Positions 1 to 8,065 of a stretch of DNA of 64,000 nt are shown here, one piece after another; within the stretch, counting starts at the first letter, position 1, and the number at the start of each line of letters is the position of its first letter. The DNA is from Hymenobacter sedentarius. GTDB lineage: Bacteria; Bacteroidota; Bacteroidia; Cytophagales; Hymenobacteraceae. The notes below the pieces were generated by a model. It did not search any database, had not been told where the DNA came from, and saw only the letters and a list, made by a program, of their open reading frames with translations. Location: positions 2,914,001 through 2,978,000 of the forward strand of contig NZ_CP013909.1 in the NCBI RefSeq assembly GCF_001507645.1, in the 5' to 3' direction. A program made the translations under genes and the position numbers.

Positions 1-1102
1 CCAGGCGCATGAGCGTCGATTTGCCCTTGCCGTTGGCGCCGATTAGGGCGATTTTGTCGCCCCGCTCGATGTGCACGTGGGTGTCGCGGAAAATCAGCTT
101 TTGGTCGTACTTCTTCATCACGTGCTCCATGCGCAGGATGTGCCGGCCGGGCTCCACCTTGAACTGGAACTTCATGTTAATCTTGGCCGCGTCGCTGGCC
201 ACGTCCTCAATGCGCTCCAGCTTATCCAGCGCCTTCACGCGGCTCTGGGCCTGCTTGGCCTTGCTGGCCTTGGCCTTGAAGCGCTCAATAAACCGCTCGG
301 CGGCCCGAATCTGGGACTGCTGGTTTTCGAAAGCGCCTTTCTGAATCAGGTTGCGCTCCTCTTTTTCTTCCAGGTAGTAGGAGTAGTTGCCGGCGTAGGG
401 CACCAGCTTGCCGCCGGTCACTTCCACCGTTGTGTTGGTGGTGCGGTCCAGGAATTCGCGGTCGTGGCTGACGATGATAACCGCGCCTTCGTAGTCGGCC
501 AGGTAGTTTTCTATCCACTTGATAGACGGCAGGTCCAAGTGGTTGGTGGGTTCGTCGAGGAGCAGGAGGGAGGGCTGCTGGAGCAGGATTTTGGCCAGCA
601 TCACGCGCATGCGCCAGCCGCCCGAGAACGTTTTGAGCGGCCGGGCCAACTCCTCGGTGGTGAAGCCCAGGCCTTCCAGAATTTCTTCGGCGCGCGACTG
701 CATGGTGTAGCCGCCCAGCGCCTCAAACCGCTCCTGCATGGTGGCCAGCTTGTCGACCAAATCATCGGAGTAGTCGGTTTCAAACTGCACCAGGATGTCG
801 TCAATCTTTTTCTGGAGTTCCAGCGCTTCCTCAAAGGCTTGCATGGCCACGTGCAGGATGCTCTCGTGCGTGTCGTAGCTGAGCAGGTCCTGGTTCAGGA
901 AGCCGAGGGTCACCTCCTTGCTCATCGAAATGGAGCCGCCGTCGGCCTTGTATTCGCCCACCAACAGGCGCAGTAACGTGGATTTGCCGGTGCCGTTGAG
1001 GCCAATTAGCCCAATTTTGTCTTTGGGTTTGATGTGCAGACTAGCGTTGTCGTACAGCGCGCGGGAGCCAAAGTGGAAGTCGAGGTCGGAGATTGAAATC
1101 AT
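1..1102 (-). CDS. ABC-F family ATPase (C-terminus outside window)
   Basis: Reading the minus strand from the ATG at 1102 gives at least 367 residues running off the left edge. It starts MISISDLDFHFGSRALYDNA. The first nucleotide-binding domain has Walker A GLNGTGKST (about residue 39), an ABC signature in TFSGGWRMRV, Walker B LLLLDEPTNHLDL and the H-loop SHDREF. A charged, coiled linker rich in Lys/Ala follows, and then the second Walker A GANGKGKST just before the edge. Tandem ATPase domains without membrane segments and with this linker define the ABC-F translation factors (EttA/YbiT/Uup type), which bind the ribosomal E site. Which subfamily it belongs to cannot be settled without the missing C-terminus. 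The long plus-strand open frame opposite it (71-976) is an antisense shadow caused by GC bias. A TACCTTTG box lies 21 nt upstream. Confidence 0.93.
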   Translation of the reverse strand, partial: MISISDLDFHFGSRALYDNASLHIKPKDKIGLIGLNGTGKSTLLRLLVGEYKADGGSISMSKEVTLGFLNQDLLSYDTHESILHVAMQAFEEALELQKKIDDILVQFETDYSDDLVDKLATMQERFEALGGYTMQSRAEEILEGLGFTTEELARPLKTFSGGWRMRVMLAKILLQQPSLLLLDEPTNHLDLPSIKWIENYLADYEGAVIIVSHDREFLDRTTNTTVEVTGGKLVPYAGNYSYYLEEKEERNLIQKGAFENQQSQIRAAERFIERFKAKASKAKQAQSRVKALDKLERIEDVASDAAKINMKFQFKVEPGRHILRMEHVMKKYDQKLIFRDTHVHIERGDKIALIGANGKGKSTLMRL

Positions 1103-1123
1103 CTGGTCGGGGGTATTCGGGCG

Positions 1124-1131
1124 CAAAGGTA
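1124..1131 (-). promoter_or_regulatory. Putative -7 box (TACCTTTG) of the ABC-F gene
   Basis: On the minus strand TACCTTTG matches the Bacteroidota -7 consensus TAnnTTTG, 21 nt before the ATG at 1102. I see no good -33 TTTG at 19-21 nt spacing, so the call rests on one box only. Confidence 0.4.
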
Positions 1132-1215
1132 CGGCGCTGCGTTGGGGCGGGCACCTAAAAGCGCCGGCTCGCTACGGGCTAACAGCAGAACCGTCCCGTA
1201 AATTCTCCGACTGGG

Positions 1216-3906
1216 CTATTTGGGCAGCGGCCCCTCGTCCTTGGTTTCGCTCAGCTTTTGGGCCAGCTTCTGGGGCACGCCCACGTTGTTGAACAAGCCG
1301 CTCACCATGCCTTGGCGCCAGAGCGTAAACATCGAAAAGCGCGGCTCGCGGGTCGAGGTCATCTCGCCGCTCACCACTTTGCCGCCCTTGCGCGGGTTCT
1401 CGTCGCGAATGACAATCACATTGACGGCCTTGGACTTAATGCGGCTGAATAGGGATTTCTTCACTTCCTCTTCCTTGTAGCTGAGCAGGGTCATCTGCAG
1501 GCCCGTGTATTCGGTCACCATCGTGCCGGTGACCTGTTTGCGGTCGGCGTGCAGGTCAAAGCGCAGCCGCTGCACGTTGCCGCTCTTGAACTTGACCAAG
1601 CGGGTGGGCACGGTCATGGCGTTGAGCATGGAAAACGGGCCGGGGCCGAAGGCACCCCACACGTGGTGGCGGCCCAGCGGGTCGAGCAAGTACATCGACA
1701 CCTGGGCCTCGAGCCGGCACTGGTTTTGGAGGTAGGTAGAGGCTTGGCCGGTGAGGGGCGTGGCGGGTGTCTGGCGCTTGGGGTCGTTGCTCAGGTTGTA
1801 GAAGCTGCCATTAAACCGGTTGATGCTCAGCGTGCCCGGGATAGGTGTGAGTGGGCTGCGGTAGATAGAATACAAGTTGCCGTCCTTGATGTCGAGCCGC
1901 CGCACATCCACAATCACCTTCAGCAGCCGCATGCTCTCCGCCGTGACCTTGGATAGGTTCGGGTTGATGGGCCCGCGCCCATCGGAGGCAATTTTAATCA
2001 ATGGGCTCTGCACCGTGACCAGCGCAATCCGGAAATCGCGGCGGCGCACCAGGGCGGCAAAATCCAGGCCGCTGGCCGTCAGGGCCGCCAGATTTACCTT
2101 GATGGAAGGGGCCTGATAGCCTTTGTGCAGGTTCATCCCCACGGCCGAGTACTTCGGCGTGAGGGCCATGTCCTCAAACCGCATGGTTTTGGCGTCGGTG
2201 TCCAGGCGCATGTGCTGGCTGGTGGCGCGGTAGTAGGGCGGGTCGAAAGGCGCCCCGATAAGGCCGGAGTTGGCCTGCCATGCCCGGGCGTAGGCAATGC
2301 GGCGCGGCTCCAGCGCAGCCAGCGAATCGATGCGAATGGCCCGGCCGGTGACGTTCAGGTTGTGGATTTCGGGCGAGTGTCGCATGCCGCCCACCTGCAT
2401 GTCGGCGTGCTGCACGCGCAGCAGCGCTAAATCGGACCGGCGCAGAAACGTTGACAGTAGTTTCCAAACCGGGGGCGGCGGTTGGGTGGGAGGAGTGAAG
2501 TTGAGCTGGGGCCCATTCAAAACCACTGACTTGGCCTGGAAATGGTGCTGATGCTGCAAGGCAGCGGCATCGAGTCCGGCGATGGCCAGGCTGGGTAAAG
2601 TGAGGTCGACGCGCACGCCCCCGGGCTTGCCCTGGCCCGGCGCGGGCGGCCGAATGCGCACCGCCCGCATGCCAAACGTACCCGCCGCGGTGGAAAGGTG
2701 CATACTGCCCAGCGTGAGGGCGTGCGCGGCCATCGTTGCCTGGCTTCGGCCAAGGGCCACGTCCCAGTCCTTGGCAAAAAAGAAGCGGCGGGAATCCGGC
2801 TTGGCGGCCGCATCGAAGTGGATGGCCGTAGCGCCCACCTCAATCCCGCGAATAACCGGCGCCTGGGCAATGCCGGCCACGCGCAAAAAGCCTTGGCGCA
2901 CGGCCAAGTGAGCTAAATCCAGGCGCTGCAAGTACTCTGAGCCGGGCTTTGCGCCTTTTGGCGGGGTTTGGGCTGGGGGTGTGAATGTGAGCCGGGGGCG
3001 CTGGAGCAATAGCGAATCGGCCGCGAACCGGTGCTGCCGCAGGGCCGCAGCATTGAGGCCGGTGAGGCGCAGGCGCTGGAGCACCAGGTCCACGCGGGGA
3101 TTATTGGGCTGGCTAGGGCCGTTGGGCTGAATGCGAACGGAATCGAGCTGCAGCTGCTGGACATCGGTAGAAAGCTGCAGGCCACCCAAGTCGAGGCGGT
3201 GGCCAGCCAGCTGGGCTTTGGCTTGGAGCAGCTGCAGGCCCCAGGCGGCAGCGAAGCCCAGGCGCTGGGTGTCGGCAGCGCCGGCGGGGCTGATGAGCAA
3301 ATCGCGGGCTGTCAGGTCGGCGCGCTTAAATTGAGCTGTTTCTGCAGAGCCGGGGAGGTAGCTTCCTTGGGTGTGCAGCAGGCCCAGGTAGCCAATTTGT
3401 AACCCCTTTATCTTGAGTGGAAGTCGCTGATACAAGGGTTTGCCGGAGTTTTTAGTGGGCTTGGTGGCCAGGGCCAGCACCTCTACCCGGGCTGATTCCA
3501 AGACTACGCTGTCGATGGGCACCACGCTTTTGCGTAGCAGGGCCAGCAGGCCCACGCCGGTAATGTTGAGCTGGTCTACATCGAGGCGGAGGCGGGGCAG
3601 GGTATCGGCCACCGCCGCGGCCGGCCGCAGGCGCAGGCCGCGCAGCCGGATAGCGCGCCCAAAAAAGCTGGTGTGGAACTCGCCTACCTGCAGCCGGTAC
3701 TGGCCGTGGGTTTGCTTCGATACCTGCTTTTCCAGGGTGCGGCGCAGCCAGGGGTCCAGTAGTTGCTGGGCTACCAGCACCACTACCACCAGCAGGGCTA
3801 CGGCGCCCAGCAGCCAGCGGGCCCAGCGGCGGGGCCGCGGGGCGGGTGTTTCCCCCTTAGCTGAGGGGGCAGCGGCGGAATCGGCAGCGGTTTGGGGTTC
3901 TAACAC
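1216..3906 (-). CDS. AsmA-like large membrane-anchored protein
   Basis: 896 residues. The first 30 residues are Pro/Ala-rich and basic at the end (RPRRWARW). One hydrophobic segment at about residues 31-47 should anchor the protein in the inner membrane, with the rest in the periplasm. The remainder consists of repeated blocks of about 130-150 residues, each with a phrase like 'VDLxLxxLxLxGLDAAAL...HFxAxSVVLxxPxLxFTPP' (seen near residues 270, 435 and 600). This is the beta-rich repetitive architecture of AsmA/DUF748-type proteins, some of which are thought to bridge the envelope and move lipids. Its C-terminal part (GTMVTEYTGLQMTLLSYKEEE) is also AsmA-like. The gene stands alone, 113 nt upstream of the ABC-F gene on the same strand. 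Function in this organism is inferred from family only; a plain 'large hypothetical' label would also be fair. Confidence 0.75.
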   Translation of the reverse strand: MLEPQTAADSAAAPSAKGETPAPRPRRWARWLLGAVALLVVVVLVAQQLLDPWLRRTLEKQVSKQTHGQYRLQVGEFHTSFFGRAIRLRGLRLRPAAAVADTLPRLRLDVDQLNITGVGLLALLRKSVVPIDSVVLESARVEVLALATKPTKNSGKPLYQRLPLKIKGLQIGYLGLLHTQGSYLPGSAETAQFKRADLTARDLLISPAGAADTQRLGFAAAWGLQLLQAKAQLAGHRLDLGGLQLSTDVQQLQLDSVRIQPNGPSQPNNPRVDLVLQRLRLTGLNAAALRQHRFAADSLLLQRPRLTFTPPAQTPPKGAKPGSEYLQRLDLAHLAVRQGFLRVAGIAQAPVIRGIEVGATAIHFDAAAKPDSRRFFFAKDWDVALGRSQATMAAHALTLGSMHLSTAAGTFGMRAVRIRPPAPGQGKPGGVRVDLTLPSLAIAGLDAAALQHQHHFQAKSVVLNGPQLNFTPPTQPPPPVWKLLSTFLRRSDLALLRVQHADMQVGGMRHSPEIHNLNVTGRAIRIDSLAALEPRRIAYARAWQANSGLIGAPFDPPYYRATSQHMRLDTDAKTMRFEDMALTPKYSAVGMNLHKGYQAPSIKVNLAALTASGLDFAALVRRRDFRIALVTVQSPLIKIASDGRGPINPNLSKVTAESMRLLKVIVDVRRLDIKDGNLYSIYRSPLTPIPGTLSINRFNGSFYNLSNDPKRQTPATPLTGQASTYLQNQCRLEAQVSMYLLDPLGRHHVWGAFGPGPFSMLNAMTVPTRLVKFKSGNVQRLRFDLHADRKQVTGTMVTEYTGLQMTLLSYKEEEVKKSLFSRIKSKAVNVIVIRDENPRKGGKVVSGEMTSTREPRFSMFTLWRQGMVSGLFNNVGVPQKLAQKLSETKDEGPLPK

Positions 3907-4065
3907 GAGTACAAAGGCAAGGCTAGCATAACGGTAAAGCGCCCCTCAAGGATTGAACTCGGAACCATTTAGCCGACGGAGACGGGTGATTTCCCGACCA
4001 GTAAGTTAAAATCGAGGGCTTTGAAGAGCCAAACAGATTGCCTATTTTCAACTAGCTATATTCCT

Positions 4066-4073
4066 TACTTTTG
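4066..4073 (+). promoter_or_regulatory. Putative -7 box (TACTTTTG) abutting the DinB-like gene
   Basis: TACTTTTG matches TAnnTTTG and ends 4 nt before the ATG at 4078, so a transcript from it would have almost no leader. No convincing -33 box is seen at the right distance. Confidence 0.4.
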
Positions 4074-4077
4074 GGCC

Positions 4078-4650
4078 ATGTCTCCTCAAGACTCCATCGG
4101 CGCGGCGCTGCTCGCCTCGTTTCGTCAAAACTTCCTGGCTTACAAGTCGCTGGCCGACCGCGCCCTGGCCCAAATCACCGATGCCGAGTGGTTGCACGTG
4201 CCCGCGGCCGGCAGCAACAGTGCCGCCGTTATCGTGCAGCACATGGCCGGCAACCTGCGCTCCCGCTTCACCGATTTCCTGACTACGGATGGCGAAAAGC
4301 CTACCCGCCAGCGCGATAAGGAATTCGAGGAGCCCACAAGCGCAGCCGATATTCCGGCGCTCAAATTAGAGTGGGAAGCCGCCTGGCAGGTTTTGTTCAC
4401 GCTGCTCGACCAGCTGCAGCCCGACGACTTGCTGCGCACGGTCACCATTCGGGGCGAGGCCCACACCGTGCTGGCGGCGGTGCAGCGGCAGGTGAGCCAC
4501 TACGCTTACCACGTGGGCCAGGTAGTGCAGCTGGCTAAAATCATTCGGGGCGAAGCCTTTCATAGCCTGAGCATTCCGCGGGGGCAGAGCGAGCAGTTCA
4601 ATCAGCAAATGCCCTTCCGTGCCAACCCGCAGGGCGCTTCTCCAGTTTAG
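4078..4650 (+). CDS. DinB-like / DUF1572 family protein
   Basis: 190 residues from the ATG at 4078 (MSPQDSIGAALLASF). The frame is open further upstream to 4021, but the promoter-like box just before 4078 favours the shorter form. It reads as a four-helix bundle: an N-terminal helix, then MAGNLRSRFTDFLTTDGEKP, and a C-terminal HYAYHVGQVVQLAK. The histidines in QHMAGNL and SHYAYHVGQ occupy the usual metal-ligand positions of the DinB superfamily. DUF1572 members are small putative metal-dependent enzymes of mostly unknown substrate, often related to thiol transferases. The 2H phosphoesterase gene begins 6 nt after the stop, so the two are probably cotranscribed. Confidence 0.85.
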   Translation: MSPQDSIGAALLASFRQNFLAYKSLADRALAQITDAEWLHVPAAGSNSAAVIVQHMAGNLRSRFTDFLTTDGEKPTRQRDKEFEEPTSAADIPALKLEWEAAWQVLFTLLDQLQPDDLLRTVTIRGEAHTVLAAVQRQVSHYAYHVGQVVQLAKIIRGEAFHSLSIPRGQSEQFNQQMPFRANPQGASPV

Positions 4651-4656
4651 CCCGGT

Positions 4657-5196
4657 ATGTTCGCCATTACATCGCTGCTCAACCCTGCCAATGCCAAGCG
4701 CATCAACCGCATTGTAAAGAGCCTGGAAACCCGATTCGCCCTCGACGACGTGCAGGACACGCCCGACCCGCACCTTACGTACCTGCTCATTGGCACCCGG
4801 CGCCTGAACGACCTGAAGGACATGCTCAGGGAAGTGGCGACTACTACGCCGCCTTTTTCGGCCTATACCACCGGCCTGGGCGTATTTCCGGGCGAAAACC
4901 CGGTTATCTACATTCCGGTGCTGCGCTCCAACGACCTGAACCTGCTGCACCAGCGCGTGCTCGATGTCACGGCCCCGCTCTGCCGGGCCAGCAGCACCTA
5001 CGGCCCCGACCGCTGGCTCCCCCACCTCTCCCTGGCCCTGCACGACACCACGCCCGACCTGCTGGGTCCTGTGCTGGGCTACCTCAACAAGGAAACCTAC
5101 AACCTGCGGCTCAACGTGAACAATCTGGCCATCCTGCGAAAAAAAGGCGACCTGTTTGTGCAGGAAGAGGTGTTCGAACTGACGGGCAAGCCGTAG
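4657..5196 (+). CDS. 2H phosphoesterase / 2'-5' RNA ligase family protein
   Basis: 179 residues. Two H-x-[ST] motifs, PHLTYLL near residue 43 and PHLSLAL near residue 125, form the paired catalytic histidines of the LigT/2H phosphoesterase fold. These enzymes act on 2',3'-cyclic or 2'-5' phosphodiester bonds in RNA or nucleotides. The spacing of about 80 residues between the motifs and the total length fit the family. It lies 6 nt downstream of the DinB-like gene. The exact substrate cannot be told from sequence. Confidence 0.87.
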   Translation: MFAITSLLNPANAKRINRIVKSLETRFALDDVQDTPDPHLTYLLIGTRRLNDLKDMLREVATTTPPFSAYTTGLGVFPGENPVIYIPVLRSNDLNLLHQRVLDVTAPLCRASSTYGPDRWLPHLSLALHDTTPDLLGPVLGYLNKETYNLRLNVNNLAILRKKGDLFVQEEVFELTGKP

Positions 5197-5198
5197 GG

Positions 5199-5381
5199 GC
5201 AGTTATCAGTGAGCAGTTGAACAGCGTATTTAGAGCAGTTTCGGCCTTAGTGTATGCAGTAGCGCGGACTTTTAGTCCGCGAGGCCGTTGGCGCTTCTGG
5301 CTCGCGGACTAAAAGTCCGCGCTACTGTACAGCGATTCCGATACTGCTCTAATGTTCACTGATAACTGCTCACTGATAATT
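5199..5381. repeat. Nested inverted repeat of about 180 bp
   Basis: The left arm (about 5200-5283) and right arm (about 5301-5380) are imperfect complements along nearly their whole length. The outer part carries GCAGTTATCAGTGAGCAG against its complement CTGCTCACTGATAA. The inner part is GCGCGGACTTTTAGTCCGCG, which is itself a hairpin, mirrored by CGCGGACTAAAAGTCCGCGC. The element fills the gap between two genes that converge on it and could fold as a cruciform. No coding content. Confidence 0.85.
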
Positions 5382-5386
5382 GAATT

Positions 5387-6019
5387 TTAAGCCGTAGGCG
5401 GAATCTGGGTGCCATTATCCAGCGACTGCCACAGGTATTTGCAGGCCAGCGAGCGGTAGGGGCGCCAGGCTTCGGCAATCAGGAGCATGCGCTTTTGCAG
5501 GGCACGGCCGGTTTCTTCCAGGCCGTAGAGCTTGCGCATGGCGTTCTGCACGCCCAGGTCGCCTTCCGAAAACACGTCGGGCTGGTCGAGGGCAAACATC
5601 TGCAGCATCTGAGCCGTCCAGCGGCCCACGCCCCGAATAGCGGTGAGGTGCTCCGTAAAATCCTCTTCGGAAAGGCTGGTCACGTGCTCGTAATCGAGCA
5701 GGCCGCGCTCGTTGTACTCGGCAATGGCCTTGAGGTAGCCCACTTTCTGGCGCGAGAGGCCCGCGCTGCGCATCAGGTCCTCGTCCATCTGGAGCACTTC
5801 GCGCGGCTCGGGGTAGCCCTCGGGCGGAAACAAGGCCTGGAAGCGCTTCCAGATGGCCGCCGCCGCCTTGGTCGAAATCTGCTGGCTCACGATGGCGCGT
5901 AGCAGCGCCAGGTACAAATCTTCGTGGGGCCGCGGGTGAATTTCGCGGCCCTGCGCAATAAGGCTTCCCAACACCGGGTCGGCCGTGGTTAAATGCTGAA
6001 TGGCAGCTTGGTTAATCAT
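5387..6019 (-). CDS. DNA-3-methyladenine glycosylase II-like (AlkA/HhH-GPD)
   Basis: 210 residues. The helix-hairpin-helix is AIRGVGRWTAQMLQMFAL (residues 128-144), followed by the catalytic aspartate in SEGDLGVQNA (D154), the HhH-GPD signature. SQQISTKAA near residue 45 is also typical. It excises alkylated purines in base-excision repair. The length matches the short AlkA-like form without the N-terminal beta domain of E. coli AlkA. It is the last gene of a minus-strand run that starts with the aldolase (gaps 21, 60 and 24 nt). Confidence 0.93.
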   Translation of the reverse strand: MINQAAIQHLTTADPVLGSLIAQGREIHPRPHEDLYLALLRAIVSQQISTKAAAAIWKRFQALFPPEGYPEPREVLQMDEDLMRSAGLSRQKVGYLKAIAEYNERGLLDYEHVTSLSEEDFTEHLTAIRGVGRWTAQMLQMFALDQPDVFSEGDLGVQNAMRKLYGLEETGRALQKRMLLIAEAWRPYRSLACKYLWQSLDNGTQIPPTA

Positions 6020-6043
6020 GCAGGCAATAAAAGCAGAACGGAA

Positions 6044-6697
6044 CTAGTAACTCAAATCTTCGGGGTGGGTGCGCACCAGCACCTTTTTTAGCACCTGGCC
6101 GGTGGGCGAAAGCCGCACGCCGGCCAGGTTGCGGCCCAGGAAAGCGCCCGTGTCGATGTAAAGCGCGTTGGTGCGGGCATCAAAGCGGGGCTTGCCATCG
6201 GTGGGGGTGTGGCCCACTACCTGCAGCTGGGGCAGCTTGAGCAGGGGGCCGCGCCGCCAGAGCAGCCCGTCGGGGTGGCCGGGGTCGAGGGCATACGGCG
6301 ATTCGGACAAGCCGGCGTGGCTGACCAGCACGTTGCCGTTTTGCCACTGCAGGGGCCGCTCGGCCAGCCAGGGCAGGTGCTGGGCCAGGAGCTTGGGGCG
6401 GGCCTGGTACTGCTCCACGGTGCTGCGGCCGCCCCACTGCAGCCAGCTGGGGTAGGGGCCCTCGGGGCCAAAGTAGCGCAGCATGCCGTGCTCGTGGTTG
6501 CCCATCAGGAAGGTGGTGGTGTCCGGGTGCCGGGCGTTGAGCTGTTGGGCCAGCTCCACGGTCTCGGGCACGTGGGCGCCCCGGTCCACCAGGTCGCCCA
6601 CCTGAATAAGGTGTTCGGTATCGGGCTGCCAGTGCGTGAGCAGCTCGCCAAACGTGTGGAAGCAGCCGTGCACATCGCCGATGATGAAAAGATTCAT
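6044..6697 (-). CDS. Ser/Thr protein phosphatase-like metallophosphoesterase
   Basis: 217 residues from MNLFIIGDVHGCFHTF; this start is chosen because the first metal motif GDVHG must sit at the N-terminus, although the frame extends 17 codons upstream. Motifs in order: GDVHG, GDLVDRG, GNHEHGML, and histidines in SHAGL and VVGHTPT. This is the PPP-family set of dimetal ligands, as in PrpA/PrpB and ApaH-like enzymes. The substrate may be a phosphoprotein or a diadenosine polyphosphate. It sits between the antiporter and AlkA genes on the same strand. Confidence 0.92.
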   Translation of the reverse strand: MNLFIIGDVHGCFHTFGELLTHWQPDTEHLIQVGDLVDRGAHVPETVELAQQLNARHPDTTTFLMGNHEHGMLRYFGPEGPYPSWLQWGGRSTVEQYQARPKLLAQHLPWLAERPLQWQNGNVLVSHAGLSESPYALDPGHPDGLLWRRGPLLKLPQLQVVGHTPTDGKPRFDARTNALYIDTGAFLGRNLAGVRLSPTGQVLKKVLVRTHPEDLSY

Positions 6698-6757
6698 GGC
6701 CTGTGGAACGTAAGAAGTCGCCTTTTGGGTCCGCTCCCCTCCGCCCACTTCCTCTGC

Positions 6758-8044
6758 TTAATCCAGCTCCGGCACGGGTTTGGCGGTGCCGGTGGGCTGG
6801 CCCACGCCCAGCCAGCGTACTAGCGGCCCAATCGTAAGACCTTGCCCAATAATGGAAAACACCACCACCACGTAGGTAATGCCCACCAGCAGCTCACGCG
6901 GCATGGACTGCGGCAGGCTCAGGGCCAGCGCCACCGACAGCCCCCCGCGCAGCCCTCCCCAGGTGAGCACGGCAATGCCATGGTCGGAGGGCTTGAACGA
7001 GGGGATGAGGCGCAAAAACACCAGCGGCACCGCCACGGCCGCCCACCGCGCCAGCAGCACCACCACGATGGCCATGATGCCCGCCAGCACCGTGCGCCCC
7101 GGAATGTGCAGCACCAGCACTTCCAGGCCCATCAGCACAAACAGCATGGCGTTGAGTATTTCATCCACCAGCTCCCAGAACTTGTCCACGTAGTCCTGCG
7201 ACTCGTCCGACATTACCCCGCCGCTGCGGCTGAAGTGGCCCACCAGCAAGCCGGCCACCACCATGGCCAGCGGGCCCGAGGTGTGCAGGCGGGTGGCCAG
7301 AGCCGTGCCGCCTGCCACTACCGCCAGGGTCACCAGCACCTCCACCTGGTAGTTGTCGATGGTGCGCAGCAGCCACGCCGCGCCCAGCCCCAGCGCCGTG
7401 CCGAGGGCCAGTCCGCCCACGGCCTCGCGGGCAAAGACCCCCAGCGCGTGCGTGAGCGTGACATGCTGGGAACCGAGCATGGCCACTTCCATGGTCACCA
7501 CAAACAGCACCACGCCCACCCCGTCGTTGAAAAGCGACTCACCGATGACCTTGGTCTCCAAAGATTTGGAAATGTTGGCTTTGGTGAGAATGCTCAGCAC
7601 CGCAATGGGGTCGGTGGGCGAAATCAGCGCCCCAAACACCAGGCAGTAAATAAACGGCGTCGGGAAACCGAAAAATGGCAGCAGCCCATACATGGCCCCG
7701 GCCACCAGCACGGTGCTCACCGGCGTGCCTATCAGGGCCAGCGCGCCCACCGGCCAGCGCAGCGTGCCCAGCCGCCGCGCATCCACGTGAATGGCCCCCG
7801 CAAAGAGCAAAAACCCCAGCATGACCTGCATCACGATGGTGCTGAAGTCGAGCCGCTTCACCAGCTGGGCCAGGTCCAGAATGGGCCGTACCCCCAGGTG
7901 CGCAAACCCCACCAGCAGCAGCGACGCGGCCAGCCCCAGCACCATCAGCCCAATGGCCGGCGGCATCCGCAGAAAGCGGTGGTTGAGGTAGGCAAAAGCC
8001 GCCGCTGTCACCAGCAGAAGCGCCAGGGCATTGTATAGGTCCAT
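6758..8044 (-). CDS. Na+/H+ antiporter, CPA1 (NhaP-type)
   Basis: 428 residues with 11-12 hydrophobic helices along the whole length. The conserved ND pair of transport helix 5 is in SLFNDGVGVVLF (about residue 170), preceded by GALISPTDPIAVLSI, the classic CPA1 fingerprint. A GLRGGLSVALALSLP segment near residue 365 is likewise diagnostic. It exchanges cytoplasmic Na+ (or K+) for external H+ and so controls pH and salt tolerance. It has no long cytosolic tail. The gene lies 21 nt after the threonine aldolase gene and is probably cotranscribed with it. Confidence 0.93.
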   Translation of the reverse strand: MDLYNALALLLVTAAAFAYLNHRFLRMPPAIGLMVLGLAASLLLVGFAHLGVRPILDLAQLVKRLDFSTIVMQVMLGFLLFAGAIHVDARRLGTLRWPVGALALIGTPVSTVLVAGAMYGLLPFFGFPTPFIYCLVFGALISPTDPIAVLSILTKANISKSLETKVIGESLFNDGVGVVLFVVTMEVAMLGSQHVTLTHALGVFAREAVGGLALGTALGLGAAWLLRTIDNYQVEVLVTLAVVAGGTALATRLHTSGPLAMVVAGLLVGHFSRSGGVMSDESQDYVDKFWELVDEILNAMLFVLMGLEVLVLHIPGRTVLAGIMAIVVVLLARWAAVAVPLVFLRLIPSFKPSDHGIAVLTWGGLRGGLSVALALSLPQSMPRELLVGITYVVVVFSIIGQGLTIGPLVRWLGVGQPTGTAKPVPELD

Positions 8045-8065
8045 GTAGGAAACCGCAGCGAAAGG

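Noticed and set aside
71..976. Long plus-strand open frame opposite the ABC-F gene
   Set aside because: The minus strand encodes clear Walker A/B and signature motifs here. The plus frame is rich in V/H/Q/L with no domain and is an antisense shadow of high-GC DNA.
3940..4015. tRNA-like GTTCAATCC patch on the minus strand
   Set aside because: It has a T-loop-like sequence and partial T-stem, but no matching acceptor stem, D arm or anticodon arm can be folded.
6842..8038. 398-residue His/Gln-rich plus-strand frame over the antiporter gene
   Set aside because: His/Gln/Arg-rich low-complexity reading is what the antisense of hydrophobic helices gives; the antiporter has all family motifs.
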